Of a stretch of 6,413 bases of DNA, positions 1 through 6,288 are shown piece after piece. The notes below the pieces were generated by a model. It did no database searches. It was given only the letters and a program-made list of their open reading frames with translations, and was not told the DNA's origin. The stretch is from a bacterium (GTDB lineage Bacteria > Oederibacteriota > PGYV01 > DSBP01): positions 1 to 6,413 of the forward strand of contig DSBP01000141.1 of the NCBI GenBank assembly GCA_011049465.1, in the 5' to 3' direction. Numbering within the stretch: position 1 is the first letter of the stretch; every line of letters begins with the position of its first letter. Position numbers and translations under genes: made by a program.

Positions 1-37
1 AGTATAAACTTTGTGTTTTTTCTGGTTTTATCCTTTG

Positions 38-114
38 ATTATTGGGGGTTTTTTGTCATGGACATGCTGAAATAGGCTTATGCATCTTTACTACCCAAAA
101 CCCAAACCAATAAT
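38..114. repeat. Imperfect inverted repeat downstream of the xylanase gene
   Basis: The left arm (38-52, ATTATTGGGGGTTTT) pairs with the right arm (97-114, AAAACCCAAACCAATAAT) over 15 bp with a 3-nt bulge; the loop is 44 nt. It lies in the 124 bases after the stop codon, which hold no gene I can support. It could form a long hairpin at the mRNA 3' end and protect or terminate the transcript, but no T tract follows it on the minus strand, so I do not call it a classical terminator. Confidence 0.45.
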
Positions 115-124
115 TTTTTATTGA

Positions 125-3100
125 TTATTTAAGCACTATCAGCGTGTTTATCCTGGACCTGTGTTTTTCACCCTTTTTATTCCCGGCCTCTATCATCCAG
201 TAATAGGTTCCGTTTGACAGATTCCCTGTTTCAGCAGCCTCAATAAATACCCTGTGGTTTCCCGCGGGTATGTTCCCTGCTATTTCGCTCTCAAGTATCC
301 GCCTGTATCCGGCGGTGTAAAGGCTGAATACAACGCGCTCGCATCTCTGCGAAACCGCGAAATCAACATAGAGCCTGTTGTCCCTGCGCGGGTTAAAGGG
401 CTGCGGGTAATGTTCAGCGCGCGTTATCCTGAATATTTCCGACTCAGCCGGGGGCGTAAGCGTTGATGTCGGCGTCGCGCTCATGTAAACTGTCGGCACA
501 GCCGTGCTTGTTGCTGTGCGCGTAAACGTAGGTACTGCCGTCCCTGTCGCTGTAGGTGTAGGCGTGGCTGTCCGTGTTGCCGTTAAAGTGTGCGTGGCCG
601 AAGGGCTTGCTGTGCCCGTGGAAGTCATTGTAAATGACGGGGTTGCTGTCCCTGTTGCCGTAGGCGTAAAACTCGGGCTCCACGCTGTTGTTTCCGTAGC
701 CGTAAATGTCACTGTCACCACAGGTGTATTCGTAAGCGTTCCTTCAGGCGTATTTGACGCAGTTACCACAGGCGTCAGCGTAAATGTAGGCACTGCCGTG
801 CTTGTCGAGGTTGGCACTGCTGTCACTGATGATGTCTCTGTCATTGTTGCCGTAAAAGTGGCTGTCGAACCCGGATCCACAGGCGTCCATGTCTGTGTTA
901 TCGAGGGCGTATATGTGGCCGTGCCTGTCCTCGTGCTTGTGAATGTGGGCGTCAGAGGCTCCGGCGTTGACGTCCGCGTAAACGTAGGCGTGCCTGTTCT
1001 TGTCCGGGTGAATGTCGGAGTCCCTGTCCCCGTCCTTGTGAATGTGGGCGTCAGAGGCTCTGGCGTTGACGTCCGCGTAAACGTAGGCGTGCCTGTTCTT
1101 GTCCGCGTAAATGTCGGAGTTCCTGTCCTCGTACCTGTGTATGTAGGCGTGGCTGTCCTTGTCGCTGTCCGCGTGAACGTTGGCGAGGCAGAAGACATCA
1201 GGAGACGCACATCATCCACCTGTATATCGAGCGCGCCGTTCGCGTTGCTGGCCCACTGTATTGCCGCGACCGCGTTTTGCGTAAAATCAGCCGCGCTTCC
1301 AAAACCCCTCTGCCCTATCTCAGAGAATAATATGGTGACCTTTGTCCAGTCTGCCGGCGCGGTAAATGCCCTTCCGTAAAAATCCCCGTCAGCGATTGAG
1401 GGCTGAGTAAACTGAAACCAGTATGTACCGCCGTTTCCGCGCGCGTAAAACTCGACCCCTGTATACCCGCTTAAATCAACCGCGTCCCCGCTGCTGTCCA
1501 GGTTTGTCCCCATGCCGCCGTAATCATTTATCGTGCCGCTTATCGCTGCCCGGTAATTCGCGGAGCCCTCCATTCCGCCGGCTGTCATTACAAAAGGATC
1601 GGGGTTCACGGTTGACGACCCGCCGGCATAACTGTACCAGCCGCCGCCCCAGTTGTTCTGGTTGTCCCCATCCTCCATATCGTCAAGCAGGAAGCTGATC
1701 GGCGTCGCGGTACCTGTCGGAGAAACCGTAGGCGTCCCTGTCGCGGTCCACGCGGGGTCAGGTGTGGCTGTGCGCGTCGGCGTACGCGTGCGCGTTGCCG
1801 TAAAAGTTGGAGTGCCGGAAACCTGCCTGCTGAAATTTATATCATCAACATAAAAATCCGAAGTACTGCTCTGCGTCTCCACAAAAAGCCTCGCGACCCT
1901 TAAGAGCCCTGTCCATGTCACATTAGCCGAGCCGCTCACTTCGCTCCACTGGCTGTTATTTACCGCGCCGGAACCGAGCGACAAATACCTGCTGCCCGCG
2001 TCGTCCTTTATAAAAAGCGTCAGCCTTGCCTGGTCAGAACCTGTCGCGAGGCGCGCCCACACACCCGCGTTATAAACCCCCTGCCCCTGCGCGAGCAGAT
2101 AAGGCAGCACGTGCTGGCCTATGCCGTGGTATGCCTGTGTCCTGTTATAAACCCTTGCTGATTTTAAACCGGAGTGAACAAGCGTGGTCTCTTCCGCAAT
2201 TGTGCCGCCTGACATTTCATTCCAGCAGTAAATGGAGCTCTCAAAACCGCCGTTATAAATCCCATTGACAGGCTGCAGGCCCAAAACAGTCTCTATCGCG
2301 TAATACGCCGGTTTTTTATTGTAATCCGTATCAAAAATCAGGGCCGCGTCCGACGCTCCTCCTGTAAAACCCGGTATCCATGAATACTTGTCCGTAAACC
2401 CCCACAAAAACATCCGTTTTATATTGGGATGCGTCATGCATAAGAACGTCATGTCAGCATATGCCTTTGCCTGTGACTGCAGTTTTGCCGCGTCAACAGG
2501 CACGGGTATGGCTACGTCCAGTTCTGTGACCGATACCTGCAGGCCCAGCGCAGTCAGCCTTTGCGCGTTTTCCCAGATATCGTCGTTTAAACGCCAGTTA
2601 TGGCTGACATGGCACTGCCATCCCACGCCGTCAATCGGGACGCCCTGTGATATTAAATTACTGACCATGCTGTAAATATAATTTGACTTCCCGTTCAGGC
2701 CTTCATTGCCGTAGTCATTATAGAAGAGCTTTGCCTGAGGGTCCGCCTCCCTCGCCCATTGAAATGCCAGCGGAATATAATCGCCCAGCCTCTGATTCCA
2801 GAAATCATCCGTCCTGTATCCATAAGGCGAGCCGTCCCTGACCGCCTCATTTACCACGTCCCACTCATTCATTTTACCGCTGTACCTGCCGGCCATGGCC
2901 TGGACATACGCACGCAGCATGTCCCTGACCTCATCATTGGTATAACCTCCGCTGCTCATCCAGCCCGGGACAACCGTGTAATAAACAAGCACATGGCCCC
3001 TCATCTGCATATTGTTCGTGTCCCTGAAATTCCTGTAATAATCCGTATTTGTAAAATTATAGCTGTAAGGCCCGCTCCACAAATAGGCCTTAAACTCATT

Positions 3101-4621
3101 TTCCCCGCCCATCCAGTTGAATTCCCCTGCCAGCGTGTTCCTGTACGCGGTTTCATTGCGCAGCGGGTTATTCGTGGCGCACGCGCCGAGCAGAAAACCT
3201 TTTGAGTCTGCCAAATCCCTGAGGTTGTTGAAAACAGCAGGAGTGGGTGTCGGTGTCGCATCTCCCGCCTGATAAAAACGGTATTGGTTAAAATTAAACA
3301 AATAGCCGGTGCTGCCCGTAAACCTTAAGTAAAGGTCCTGCACGCCTGTCGCGCCGCTTACAGGACAGTTCACTGTCTGCCACGCCTGCCAGCCGCCTGT
3401 AACAGGGACAGCACAGGTTCCAACAAGCGTGCCTGTGGGGCTGCCAAGCCTTATCTCTATATTGCCGCCGCTGCCCGCGCTCGCGACACGCGCCTCAAAA
3501 CTTGAGGCGCCGCTCCCGAAATCAACGCCTGTGACCTTTATCCAGTCCCCGTTTTCAATGTATCCGAGATTCATCCCTCCTTCAGAGCATGTTTCCGTCC
3601 TTATTCCGGATGAAATCTCCATGGCCTCAGCCTCATTTACGGCATACGGGTTTACGTATTTAATCTGCGCGACCCCTGCCGTATTCGGCACAACTTTCTG
3701 TATGGTTCCGTCAGGGTTGTAATACATCCTGTTGATTGCCGCGCTGCGCTGGTAAATGCTGTCAGAGCAGGTTATGCCGTTGAGGTTCGCGAGCCGCCTT
3801 GTATGATAAGCCACATACCAGTCGTCCCCTATGTTAAAAATTGAGGCGTGGTTGTTGTTGTAGCAGTTGTCGGGCGGGTTATCAAGTATGGTCCCCCTGT
3901 GGACAAACCCTGTCATGGGATTATCGCTTGTCATGTAATCTATCCTCGCGGATGACTCGGAAAAATCAGATGAGTACGAAAGATAATATATGCCGTTGCG
4001 CTTGTGCATGTAAAGCGCCTCAAAGAACTGCGGCACGTCAATCGTAACTGCCTCGCCGTTCACGCTTATCATGTCTTCATTAAGCCTTATCACCCTTGCA
4101 TGGCCCTCGCCGCCGCCTCCGAAATACAGGTATGCCTGGCCGTCATCGTCAATAAAAACACCCGGGTCAAAGAGCCAGTCCACATTGCAGTTCGGCATGC
4201 TTCTTGTGATGAGCGCCTGGCCCAGTGGGTCTGTAAAAGGCCCTGTCGGGCTCGTGCTCCTTAATACTCCGATGTTGTTCGCGCCGTTCCCGAAATAGAC
4301 GTAATAATAGCCGTTCCTGTAGGTTGACGCAGGCGCCCAGGACATTGTTGCCCATGACGAGTCCCGCGGCATCTGTACGGGCTCGCCATGGTCCGTCCAG
4401 TTGACAAGGTCATCCGAGGAAATCAGCGTCAAATCCGTGATGGAGCTGTAATCCACGGCGTCATCCTGGTCATGGGAACAATAAATATACACCCGCCCGT
4501 TGAAATAACTGGCGTCAGGGTCAGCCGTGTATTTTTGATAAATAAGCGGGTTGTCGGCAAAGAGGGGCGCGCAAATACAGGTTAATAAAACAAATAAACA
4601 GCTTTTTATTGTAACGTTCAT
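125..4621 (-). CDS. Multidomain secreted xylanase/arabinofuranosidase: GH43-CBM6-GH10-CBM22-like-CBM11-like-TP linker-FlgD/T9SS-like C-terminal domain
   Basis: Predicted exported enzyme degrading arabinoxylan. Residues 1-22 look like a Sec signal peptide (probable cleavage after LFA). GH43 spans about 25-320: candidate base D34 (YTADPD), pKa-modulating D152 (FDPGVFIDDDG) and acid E201 (EALYMHK); closest in feel to arabinoxylan arabinofuranohydrolases that carry CBM6. CBM6 is about 325-451 (EAEAM, GYIENGDW, LFNFNQYRF). After a short TPTPTP linker, GH10 endo-beta-1,4-xylanase covers about 465-781, with acid/base E592 (WDVVNEA), nucleophile E700 (VTELDV), H671 and WGFTDKYSW at 740-748. The usual LVWH segment reads LVYY (545-548). 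A CBM22/CBM4_9-like jelly roll follows (782-931; NGGFE, VYNRTQAYHG), then a TP linker, a CBM11-like module (975-1142; LLDDMEDGD, DIQVDDVRL), a Thr/Pro/Arg-rich linker (1143-1394) and a terminal domain (1395-1498) with YPQPFNP and ending IVLK, resembling FlgD-Ig/type IX secretion domains. The start is supported by AAGGAGG 8 nt upstream. The gene is intact. GH identities are confident; exact GH43 specificity, the CBM11 family label and secretion by T9SS are inferences. Confidence 0.95.
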   Translation of the reverse strand: MNVTIKSCLFVLLTCICAPLFADNPLIYQKYTADPDASYFNGRVYIYCSHDQDDAVDYSSITDLTLISSDDLVNWTDHGEPVQMPRDSSWATMSWAPASTYRNGYYYVYFGNGANNIGVLRSTSPTGPFTDPLGQALITRSMPNCNVDWLFDPGVFIDDDGQAYLYFGGGGEGHARVIRLNEDMISVNGEAVTIDVPQFFEALYMHKRNGIYYLSYSSDFSESSARIDYMTSDNPMTGFVHRGTILDNPPDNCYNNNHASIFNIGDDWYVAYHTRRLANLNGITCSDSIYQRSAAINRMYYNPDGTIQKVVPNTAGVAQIKYVNPYAVNEAEAMEISSGIRTETCSEGGMNLGYIENGDWIKVTGVDFGSGASSFEARVASAGSGGNIEIRLGSPTGTLVGTCAVPVTGGWQAWQTVNCPVSGATGVQDLYLRFTGSTGYLFNFNQYRFYQAGDATPTPTPAVFNNLRDLADSKGFLLGACATNNPLRNETAYRNTLAGEFNWMGGENEFKAYLWSGPYSYNFTNTDYYRNFRDTNNMQMRGHVLVYYTVVPGWMSSGGYTNDEVRDMLRAYVQAMAGRYSGKMNEWDVVNEAVRDGSPYGYRTDDFWNQRLGDYIPLAFQWAREADPQAKLFYNDYGNEGLNGKSNYIYSMVSNLISQGVPIDGVGWQCHVSHNWRLNDDIWENAQRLTALGLQVSVTELDVAIPVPVDAAKLQSQAKAYADMTFLCMTHPNIKRMFLWGFTDKYSWIPGFTGGASDAALIFDTDYNKKPAYYAIETVLGLQPVNGIYNGGFESSIYCWNEMSGGTIAEETTLVHSGLKSARVYNRTQAYHGIGQHVLPYLLAQGQGVYNAGVWARLATGSDQARLTLFIKDDAGSRYLSLGSGAVNNSQWSEVSGSANVTWTGLLRVARLFVETQSSTSDFYVDDINFSRQVSGTPTFTATRTRTPTRTATPDPAWTATGTPTVSPTGTATPISFLLDDMEDGDNQNNWGGGWYSYAGGSSTVNPDPFVMTAGGMEGSANYRAAISGTINDYGGMGTNLDSSGDAVDLSGYTGVEFYARGNGGTYWFQFTQPSIADGDFYGRAFTAPADWTKVTILFSEIGQRGFGSAADFTQNAVAAIQWASNANGALDIQVDDVRLLMSSASPTFTRTATRTATPTYTGTRTGTPTFTRTRTGTPTFTRTSTPEPLTPTFTRTGTGTPTFTRTRTGTPTFTRTSTPEPLTPTFTSTRTGTATYTPSITQTWTPVDPGSTATFTATMTETSSVTAVPTSTSTAVPTFTLTPVVTASNTPEGTLTNTPVVTVTFTATETTAWSPSFTPTATGTATPSFTMTSTGTASPSATHTLTATRTATPTPTATGTAVPTFTRTATSTAVPTVYMSATPTSTLTPPAESEIFRITRAEHYPQPFNPRRDNRLYVDFAVSQRCERVVFSLYTAGYRRILESEIAGNIPAGNHRVFIEAAETGNLSNGTYYWMIEAGNKKGEKHRSRINTLIVLK
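440..1195 (-). repeat. Low-complexity DNA encoding the long Thr/Pro/Arg linker of the xylanase
   Basis: Encodes residues 1143-1394, almost entirely Thr alternating with Pro, Arg, Gly, Ala, Ser and Phe, in motifs such as TPTFTRTRTG. Such linkers separate catalytic and binding modules from terminal anchoring domains in cellulolytic proteins and are often O-glycosylated in other bacteria. Here the N-terminal half is rich in Arg (FTRTRTG), while the C-terminal half is nearly uncharged. Slippage and unequal recombination would be expected in such DNA, and one duplication is visible. Confidence 0.85.
939..1136 (-). repeat. 99-bp tandem duplication (33 residues, two copies) in the xylanase linker
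   Basis: The stretch starting at 939 recurs at 1038, an offset of exactly 99 bp, with about seven or eight differences. At protein level the shared unit includes TGTPTFTRTRTGTPTFTRTS followed by TPEPLTPTFT, seen at residues 1166-1198 and 1199-1231. The offset keeps the frame, so the linker grew by 33 residues, and relatively recently given the high identity. Confidence 0.85.
1697..1816 (-). repeat. Thr/Pro-rich linker DNA between the CBM22-like and CBM11-like modules
   Basis: Encodes residues 936-975 of the xylanase (SGTPTFTATRTRTPTRTATP and following), the same composition as the long terminal linker but only about 40 residues. It marks the boundary between the two binding modules. Confidence 0.75.
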
Positions 4622-4629
4622 ATTTTCTG

Positions 4630-4636
4630 CCTCCTT
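4630..4636 (-). promoter_or_regulatory. Shine-Dalgarno of the xylanase gene
   Basis: AAGGAGG on the minus strand, 8 nt before the ATG at 4619-4621. It is a full consensus match at normal spacing and fixes the start in front of the signal peptide. Confidence 0.85.
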
Positions 4637-4670
4637 AAAATACCAGCATGCTTATTCCGAACGTCTTTTA

Positions 4671-4693
4671 TGGCAACCGGGATAAAATTGCCA
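4671..4693 (-). other. Small hairpin in the xylanase mRNA leader
   Basis: TGGCAA (4671-4676) and TTGCCA (4688-4693) form a perfect 6-bp inverted repeat around an 11-nt loop, within the predicted leader between promoter and Shine-Dalgarno. It could affect mRNA stability or be chance; no known riboswitch class is recognised. Confidence 0.3.
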
Positions 4694-4732
4694 CCCTCTT
4701 CTTCCGGACAAACCAAAAAAACTTTATAATTA

Positions 4733-4761
4733 ATTATACACATAAACCCGCGCTAAGTCAA
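4733..4761 (-). promoter_or_regulatory. Sigma70-type promoter of the xylanase gene, with A/T tracts upstream
   Basis: On the minus strand, -35 TTGACT (4756-4761) and -10 TATAAT (4733-4738) are 17 nt apart, so the hexamers and spacing equal those of the kelch gene promoter. Immediately upstream (4762-4785) are alternating A and T tracts, placed like an UP element. The start would be near 4726, leaving a leader of about 105 nt. This suggests the xylanase is transcribed independently of the kelch gene, and strongly, unless a repressor not visible here acts on it. Confidence 0.82.
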
Positions 4762-4779
4762 ATTTTTTAAAATTTTTTT

Positions 4780-4820
4780 AAAAAATGTGCCCTTATTGGG
4801 ATTTTGGGCGGAGTTTCCGC
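4780..4820 (-). terminator. Possible weak intrinsic terminator after the kelch gene
   Basis: Reading the minus strand past the domain remnant, a 5-bp hairpin (GCGGA/TCCGC, 4808-4820, 3-nt loop) is followed by a CCC-AATAA-GGG hairpin (4790-4800), CACA, and six T (4780-4785). Stems are short, so termination may be partial. The T tract doubles as part of the A/T-rich stretch in front of the xylanase promoter. Confidence 0.35.
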
Positions 4821-4827
4821 TTGCCAG

Positions 4828-4917
4828 CTAAGGCAGATAGGTTCCGTTTAACAGATTCCCTGTTTCAGGAGCCTCAATAAATACCCTGTGGTTTCCCGCG
4901 GGTATGTTGCCCGCTAC
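4828..4917 (-). pseudogene. Remnant of the FlgD/T9SS-like C-terminal domain, duplicated from the downstream xylanase gene
   Basis: Bases 4837-4917 match 203-283, inside the xylanase gene and in the same orientation, with 5 mismatches in 81 bp (about 94%). Translated in the domain's frame it reads VAGNIPAGNHRVFIEA, then PETGNLLNGTY, corresponding to xylanase residues 1447-1473 (IAGNIPAGNHRVFIEA). Similarity then ends abruptly, giving Leu-Pro and a TAG stop at 4828-4830. The frame differs from that of the kelch gene, whose own TAG (4914-4916) falls within the copy, so it is not fused to that protein. A 32-codon ORF beginning at ATG 4924-4926 covers it but has no Shine-Dalgarno sequence; I do not think it is expressed as a gene. 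It is a fragment, lacking the YPxPFNP half and the terminal strand of the domain. Confidence 0.85.
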
Positions 4918-6149
4918 TGGCTCCATGTCACATTATCATTTGTTCCCATTATCCATATTTGCCCGTTAAACACATCTGCCGCGTATCGGCTGTTGCCGGG
5001 GCTTATGTCCCCCACATATGTCCATTCGCTTCCTGAGGTAGCGTATATTTGATTTATGCTGTCATTCACATCAGTGCCGCAAAGTACATAAAGATTGCCG
5101 CCCAATACCACGCTCCTGTGAAAACTACGTTTGGGAAAAGGCGGAGAAGCATATGGCTGAATCCAGTTCACGCCGTCAGTTGATGTCCAGATATCATCCA
5201 TTGTACCAGCGCTTTCTGTTGTTCCGTTTATTAGCCATATTTTTCCGTTAAAAGAATTCAGAGAGTAAGCGTACCTGCCTGGAAAACCGCCGTCAGCAGA
5301 CGCCTGCTCCCAGAATGCGCCATCCGCAGAATACCAGGCATCCGAAACAGCGCCGGAGCTGGTATAGCCGCCGACAACCCATATTTTTTCGCCGGAACCG
5401 TCATTAAAGACAACCGCTCCGCCAAGCAGCCTGCCGCTAAACTCCGCGTTCCGCGTTGCCGCAATCCAGTCAACTCCGTCAGTTGAATACCACACTTCAT
5501 TGCTGAATCCGGTCGAATAATTGTGTCCCCCTATAACCCACATTTTTCCGTCATAATTTACCATGCTATGGCCCCTTATCTCTCCAAAGGCAGCGTTGCC
5601 CGTAACTGTTTCCCAATCAGTTCCGTTTGACGAGGACAGCACATCCCTGAAGACATCCGAAAGGTTCATGCCTCCGGTTATCCAGAGCCTGCCGTCATAA
5701 GCAATTGCCGCATGGTCACTCCTGTAGCCGAAAGCAGTTCCATAATGGGTGGTCCACGCAGAACCGGGCATGGGTGTCATTGTGTTTGTAATAGTGGCCG
5801 TATGCGTAAAAGTTGCGGTAACGGTGTGTGTAGCCGTCCATGTTTGCGTCGCAGTAAAAGTAGATGTCCGCGTAGCGGTTTCGGTTATCGTTGGCGTTTC
5901 AGTTATGGTGGCTGTTATTGTTGATGTTTCGGTTATGGTCCCTGTTTCTGTAGGAGTGAACGTATCCGGCATAGTACCGGTAATGGTTGGCAACGCGGTG
6001 TTTTCATGAGTAAATGTTACCGTGGGAGTGTTTACCGGCGTATTATCAGGCTGCCGGGGCGTCGGAGCCGAAGCATTATCTTTTGCACAGGAAACAATTA
6101 TCAGAGCCGCCGCTGACAAAATTACAAAAAAAATTCTTCTTGCCATCAT
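4914..6149 (-). CDS. Predicted outer-membrane lipoprotein with Thr-rich linker and kelch-type beta-propeller
   Basis: Function unknown; likely a surface-anchored binding or scaffold protein. Residues 1-20 form a lipoprotein signal peptide (MARR, hydrophobic core, lipobox IVSC) with acylated Cys21; Ala at +2 would suit outer-membrane sorting in a diderm. Residues 29-129 are a low-complexity Thr-rich spacer (TITETSTIT type) that would hold the domain away from the membrane. Residues 131-411 contain six kelch-like repeats of about 50 residues, each with a pattern like 'DG-x-W-x-x-GG' and ending in variants of STDGVDW (172-179, 222-228, 274-280, 323-329, 370-376, 402-409). The sixth is shortened: IWIMGTNDNVTW lacks the usual GG and middle strand. 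Two ATGs are adjacent. The AAGGAGG at 6152-6158 lies 2 nt from the first and 5 nt from the second, so Met2 (6146) is the likelier start. It lies upstream of the xylanase on the same strand with its own promoter. The stop codon sits inside a copy of the xylanase's C-terminal domain sequence, so the 3' end may have been altered. No catalytic residues are recognised. Confidence 0.9.
   Translation of the reverse strand: MMARRIFFVILSAAALIIVSCAKDNASAPTPRQPDNTPVNTPTVTFTHENTALPTITGTMPDTFTPTETGTITETSTITATITETPTITETATRTSTFTATQTWTATHTVTATFTHTATITNTMTPMPGSAWTTHYGTAFGYRSDHAAIAYDGRLWITGGMNLSDVFRDVLSSSNGTDWETVTGNAAFGEIRGHSMVNYDGKMWVIGGHNYSTGFSNEVWYSTDGVDWIAATRNAEFSGRLLGGAVVFNDGSGEKIWVVGGYTSSGAVSDAWYSADGAFWEQASADGGFPGRYAYSLNSFNGKIWLINGTTESAGTMDDIWTSTDGVNWIQPYASPPFPKRSFHRSVVLGGNLYVLCGTDVNDSINQIYATSGSEWTYVGDISPGNSRYAADVFNGQIWIMGTNDNVTWSQ
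5763..6065 (-). repeat. Thr-rich low-complexity spacer DNA of the kelch lipoprotein
   Basis: Encodes residues 29-129, with motifs TITETSTIT, TATITETPTITE and TWTATHTVTATFTHT. It resembles the xylanase linker in its alternating Thr pattern but uses Ile, Glu and His rather than Arg and Gly, so the two are probably not recent copies of each other. It places the propeller about 110 residues from the lipid anchor. Confidence 0.8.
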
Positions 6150-6151
6150 TT

Positions 6152-6158
6152 CCTCCTT
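6152..6158 (-). promoter_or_regulatory. Shine-Dalgarno of the kelch lipoprotein gene; favours the second ATG
   Basis: AAGGAGG on the minus strand ends 2 nt before the upstream ATG (6147-6149) and 5 nt before the second (6144-6146). The second spacing is the more usual one, so the protein probably begins MARRIFF, and the open reading frame is likely overcalled by one codon. Confidence 0.75.
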
Positions 6159-6222
6159 TTATTCAAAAAAACAGGATTTTCACTTCATCTTTTAGCACCC
6201 TGCAAACTTCTAACTGATAAAA

Positions 6223-6251
6223 ATTATACTTTCAAAACACGCGCCAGTCAA
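6223..6251 (-). promoter_or_regulatory. Sigma70-type promoter of the kelch lipoprotein gene
   Basis: On the minus strand, -35 TTGACT (6246-6251) and a consensus -10 TATAAT (6223-6228) are separated by exactly 17 nt. Transcription would start near 6216, giving a leader of about 67 nt before the start codon. The spacer contains GCGCG and GTTT, as does the spacer of the xylanase promoter. No operator or riboswitch is recognised in the leader. Confidence 0.8.
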
Positions 6252-6288
6252 CCCAAAACAGAACAAAATACAAGTTACAAATTTTAAT

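Noticed and set aside
939..1136. Tandem repeats as a CRISPR array
   Set aside because: Only two adjoining units without spacers, and they are in-frame coding sequence for a Thr/Pro linker.
504..1379. A 291-codon plus-strand open frame rich in Val and Gly (VAVRVNVG type), and a similar one at 5749-6009
   Set aside because: Both are antisense shadows of the Thr/Pro linkers: complements of ACN and CCN codons rarely give stops. They have no credible Shine-Dalgarno sequence and no recognisable domain.
2759..3205. A 148-codon plus-strand open frame opposite the GH10 region
   Set aside because: It lies wholly antisense to a well-supported catalytic domain and its translation resembles no family I know.
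4574..4580. Cys15 in the xylanase signal peptide (LLTC) as a lipobox
   Set aside because: Thr at -1 is not a normal lipobox residue, and the LFA cleavage site after residue 22 suits a standard signal peptide I; a terminal sorting domain also argues for a different export route.
4722..4738. A plus-strand TATAAT (4725-4730) suggesting a divergent promoter
   Set aside because: It arises from the palindromic ATAATTAATTAT around the minus-strand -10. No matching -35 at a proper distance and no plus-strand gene follow.
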